Origin: Rhizobium sp. Q54
GTDB lineage: Bacteria > Pseudomonadota > Alphaproteobacteria > Rhizobiales > Beijerinckiaceae
NCBI GenBank assembly: GCA_945903655.1
Contig: CAMDOY010000115.1
Span: forward strand, 1 to 9,515
Length of the DNA: 9,515 nt
Reading direction: 5' to 3'
The translations under genes were made by a program, and so were the position numbers. Numbering within the stretch: the stretch's first letter is position 1; each line of letters starts with the position of its first letter. The notes beneath the pieces are model-generated. The model was not told the origin of the DNA, made no database searches, and saw only the letters and a program-made list of their open reading frames with translations. This document shows positions 7,137 to 9,515 of this stretch, one piece after another.

Positions 7137-7396
7137 TTTTTCCTCCCCATTTTTCAGGTCAGGGAAAGCAGTCGCCAAACCCTGGAAAAGTTCGCCACTG
7201 CGCCAAGGCGCGGTTTACCTGGAATCGCAGAGCCGAGTGGCGGATCGCCCGGACGCGATTGGAAAACCAGCGCCATGCGCGCCGCTTCAATAGCCGTAAC
7301 CATCTTGCTGCAGCCCCCGCCCGGCGTCAATCCGGGCCTCGGACGCGAAGGTCTGAACGCCCGAACTTGCGAAACGCAGCCAGCAGGACAGACCTA

Positions 7397-8290
7397 TCAC
7401 GCGATCAGCGAATCCGCCGTCTCCATGGCCTTTTCCCGACAGGTCGTACGGCGCATATCGCGAACGAAATTGCGATCATCGAACGGCGTCGCCCTGTGCA
7501 TCGTGGCCAGATTATCCCAGATGAGCACATCGCCCTGCCGCCACTTGTGCGCATAGACGAACTGAGGCTGAACGGCAAAATCCATGAGATCGCTTATCAA
7601 GGCGCGCGCCTCCTCCCGAGGCATGCCGACGATGTCACTGGCGTGGGAGGCCAGATAGAGGGCCTTGCGCCCTGATGGCGCGTGCAAATGAACGAGCCCG
7701 TGCCGCGCCGGGGGCCGGGTGACCCGCTCCTCCTCCGTCGGTTCAGGCCCGCCGCCCTGCACGCGGCTGTACCAATAGGAATGTTCCACGATCAGATCTT
7801 CAAGCCCAGCCTTGCGCGCTTGCGGGAGGGCCTCCCAGACCGCGCGCATATCCGTGAATTCCGTCTCAGCGCCCGATGGCGGGGTGATGTGACCCACCAA
7901 CAAAGAATAGGTGGCGCGCACCTCGTAAAAACTCATATCCGTATGCCATAGGCGGTTGGCGCGCTTGTAGGCGAGCCTGCGATCATCATCCGCGTAAATT
8001 TCTCCGACATCATTGAGATTGCTCTGGTCCACGATCTCGGGATAGGGCAAGCGCACTTCAGTGCCCTTGATCTTCGGTGATTCGCCGCGCTCCAAAGGCC
8101 CCAGCCTTGCGCTGAAAGCGATATGCTCTTCATTGGTCGGCGGCTGATCATGGCCGATCACGCAAACCGCATATGTGGCGAGCGCGGCCCGCACCTCAGT
8201 CATGGTCGACTCGTCTATAGGCTGGCGAATATCGACGCCTGTCAGACGAGCGGCGTAAAGCGGATGCAGGGGTTCAATCCCTATGGTCAC
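7397..8290 (-). CDS. TfdA/TauD-type 2-oxoglutarate Fe(II) dioxygenase
   Basis: The 297-residue non-heme iron dioxygenase couples 2-oxoglutarate decarboxylation to substrate oxidation. Many segments closely resemble TfdA (2,4-dichlorophenoxyacetate dioxygenase): EPLHPLYAARLTGVDIR, NRLWHTDMSF, PPSGAETEFTDMRAVWEALP, HASDIVGMP and QGDVLIWDN...MHR. The iron facial triad is His116, Asp118 and His265. Thr143 and Arg277 match the TfdA Thr and Arg that hold 2-oxoglutarate. An open frame extends to an ATG at 8344, but the GTG at 8290 has AGGGAGAG 5 bases upstream and puts the start where TfdA begins, so GTG is chosen. The gene sits between a long-type receptor (113 bases upstream) and the FAH-family enzyme. 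Resemblance to TfdA is family-level; TauD, AtsK and other acid or ether substrates are equally possible. Confidence 0.9.
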   Translation of the reverse strand: MTIGIEPLHPLYAARLTGVDIRQPIDESTMTEVRAALATYAVCVIGHDQPPTNEEHIAFSARLGPLERGESPKIKGTEVRLPYPEIVDQSNLNDVGEIYADDDRRLAYKRANRLWHTDMSFYEVRATYSLLVGHITPPSGAETEFTDMRAVWEALPQARKAGLEDLIVEHSYWYSRVQGGGPEPTEEERVTRPPARHGLVHLHAPSGRKALYLASHASDIVGMPREEARALISDLMDFAVQPQFVYAHKWRQGDVLIWDNLATMHRATPFDDRNFVRDMRRTTCREKAMETADSLIA

Positions 8291-8403
8291 TGTTTCTCTC
8301 CCTTGCGTTTCTTGTAACCTGAGCTCCAGACCCGCTGAAGCCATGTTTGTAAGGCCGCATCCACGCCTGTGGCCATCCGAAGCTAGGTTATGGCCGAATG
8401 CGC

Positions 8404-9429
8404 TTATTCGATCAGTTTCTTGCCCCGCGCCTTCACGGCCTGCGGCATGGCCATGAGTTCGTTGACCGTCTTGGCCAAATCCTCTCCACGGATGGGATTG
8501 GGATCAAGGCGCGCAGCCGTCACGTCCTTCAGATATTCAGGATCCTGCAGCATTGACGCAAAGGCGTCGCGCAGGGCTTTCACGCGTTCTGCGGGCACGC
8601 CGGGCGCGGTGGCGAAGGGATGACCAAGGCGCGAGCCGCTGATGACGAGGCGCACGAGCTGGCGATCCTCTTCATTGGTGACGAGATCCTCAAAAGCGGG
8701 GACGCCATCGAGATCACGCGGCTTGGGACCGGCGTAAACGATGACGTGAATCTCCTTGTTGGCGACCCAGTCAGGCTTGGCGGATTTCCAGCTGGTCCAG
8801 GAATTGTTGCGGCCATCCGCTTCGCCCCGGTCCATGGCGATGTTGATCTCGTTGACGCTCTGATAGCCCGAGATGATCTTGAAGCGCGTGCCGAGCAGCT
8901 CGTTCATCAACCTGGGAAAGGTGTAGGTGATGCCCGACCTGCCGTTGGATGCCGCAATCAACTCTTTCTTGCGGGCCTCTTCAACGGTTGTGACATTGGC
9001 GCGCTTGTGAATCGCCATGGTTTCGGCGGTGGGCGCAAGACTGCCGATCCAGTTGAATTTCGTCGCGTCAAAATTAACGCCCTCAACGCCCATCGCCTGA
9101 TAGGACGGGAGACCATTTTGCACGAGCGCAATCACGCTGCCATCTTTCGGCGCGACATTGGCGAGATAATTCGCCATGAGCAAGCCCGTGGCGCCCACCA
9201 TGTTTTGCGAGATGGTCGCCGGCTTGCCGGGAATGTGCTTGCCAATATGGCGCGAGACAAGGCGCATCTGCAAATCATACTCCCCGCCGGCGCCCACGCC
9301 CACCATGACGATGAGATTGCGTCCGCGGTAGAAATCTTCGATTTCGTCCGCTCTGGCCGACAAGGGCGTCAAAATGGAGCCCAATATGGGCGCCAGCATG
9401 AGCGCGAGCGTAAACATGGGGCGTGCCAT
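8404..9429 (-). CDS. Long-type, divergent TctC-like periplasmic receptor
   Basis: The 341-residue product is a paralogue of the receptor at 3182-4189. It has a signal peptide (about 1-27, likely cleavage after ARA), then DFYRGRNLIVMVGVGAGGEYDLQMR with Asp52 at the ligand-loop position. RHIGKHIPG, NYLANVAPKDGSVIALVQNG, SGYQSVNEINIAMDRGEADG and NSWTSWKSAKPDW are shared features. The frame opens at an ATG at 9468, but that codon overlaps the -10 element of the candidate promoter, so the ATG at 9429 is chosen, with AGGA about 9 bases upstream. It is the first gene of the minus-strand unit, followed 113 bases later by the dioxygenase, which suggests it supplies that enzyme's substrate. No permease gene adjoins. 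Confidence 0.88.
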   Translation of the reverse strand: MARPMFTLALMLAPILGSILTPLSARADEIEDFYRGRNLIVMVGVGAGGEYDLQMRLVSRHIGKHIPGKPATISQNMVGATGLLMANYLANVAPKDGSVIALVQNGLPSYQAMGVEGVNFDATKFNWIGSLAPTAETMAIHKRANVTTVEEARKKELIAASNGRSGITYTFPRLMNELLGTRFKIISGYQSVNEINIAMDRGEADGRNNSWTSWKSAKPDWVANKEIHVIVYAGPKPRDLDGVPAFEDLVTNEEDRQLVRLVISGSRLGHPFATAPGVPAERVKALRDAFASMLQDPEYLKDVTAARLDPNPIRGEDLAKTVNELMAMPQAVKARGKKLIE

Positions 9430-9463
9430 GATGATCAATCCTGATGGAGGAGAAGATACCTGC

Positions 9464-9491
9464 ATCATACTGGAAAGCCGGAGCCAATCAA
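9464..9491 (-). promoter_or_regulatory. Candidate promoter of the receptor-dioxygenase-hydrolase unit
   Basis: On the minus strand TTGATT (9491-9486) and TATGAT (9469-9464) are separated by 16 bases, matching sigma-70 consensus at 4/6 and 5/6. Transcription would begin near 9457, about 28 bases before the ATG at 9429. A short inverted repeat, GGGCG/CGCCC (9499-9503 and 9511-9515), lies just upstream at the window edge. Confidence 0.45.
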
Positions 9492-9515
9492 CACGTCAGG
9501 GCGCTTCTCACGCCC

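Noticed and set aside
7200..7211. GCGCC-AA-GGCGC palindrome as a terminator of the dioxygenase gene
   Set aside because: The loop is too small and no T-run follows on the minus strand.
8620..9444. 274-codon plus-strand open frame over the fourth receptor
   Set aside because: It is antisense to a recognisable receptor; the composition is that of a shadow frame.
9444..9457. GGAGGAGAA on the plus strand as a ribosome-binding site
   Set aside because: No start codon with an extended frame follows before the window edge.

Overview
The window is about 60% G+C and carries genes on both strands. Its proteins look alphaproteobacterial, probably Hyphomicrobiales (Rhizobiales). The evidence is a TolC of the rhizobial/Brucella type, several periplasmic receptors of the Bug/TctC family, and GTG starts. 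The organism cannot be named from this sequence alone.

Layout, left to right. (1) Positions 1-39 hold the first codons of a minus-strand gene that leaves the window. (2) Positions 40-492 have no convincing gene. They are AT-rich for about 200 bases and end in a strong plus-strand terminator at 369-399 that serves no visible gene, so a small RNA is possible. (3) A small coiled-coil protein of unknown function lies at 493-786 (+). (4) Two classical Bug/TctC receptors lie tail to tail with 3 bases between them (994-1974 +, 1978-2955 -). (5) Divergent from the second is a third receptor of a longer, divergent type (3182-4189 +). (6) A TolC-family outer-membrane channel (4278-5699 -) has its own terminator at 4216-4240 and a structured upstream region. 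(7) Positions 5700-6200 are mostly non-coding, with hairpins and one possible 22-residue ORF. (8) A minus-strand unit fills 6131-9491. In transcription order it has a candidate promoter, a fourth receptor of the long type (8404-9429), a TfdA/TauD-type 2-oxoglutarate/Fe(II) dioxygenase (7397-8290), a fumarylacetoacetate-hydrolase-family enzyme (6201-7136), and a textbook terminator.

How the genes may work together. The last unit reads as a small catabolic operon: the receptor may capture an organic acid in the periplasm, the dioxygenase hydroxylates or cleaves it, and the FAH-family enzyme acts on a downstream acylpyruvate-like or oxoacid intermediate. This is inference from gene order and family. 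Four Bug/TctC receptors occur in 9.5 kb without any TctA or TctB membrane subunit, so the receptors must share permeases encoded elsewhere or act as sensors. I found no mobile element, CRISPR array, tRNA or rRNA. Nothing amounts to a demonstrably new system. The receptor-dioxygenase-hydrolase unit and the structured non-coding stretches are the parts most worth a second look.
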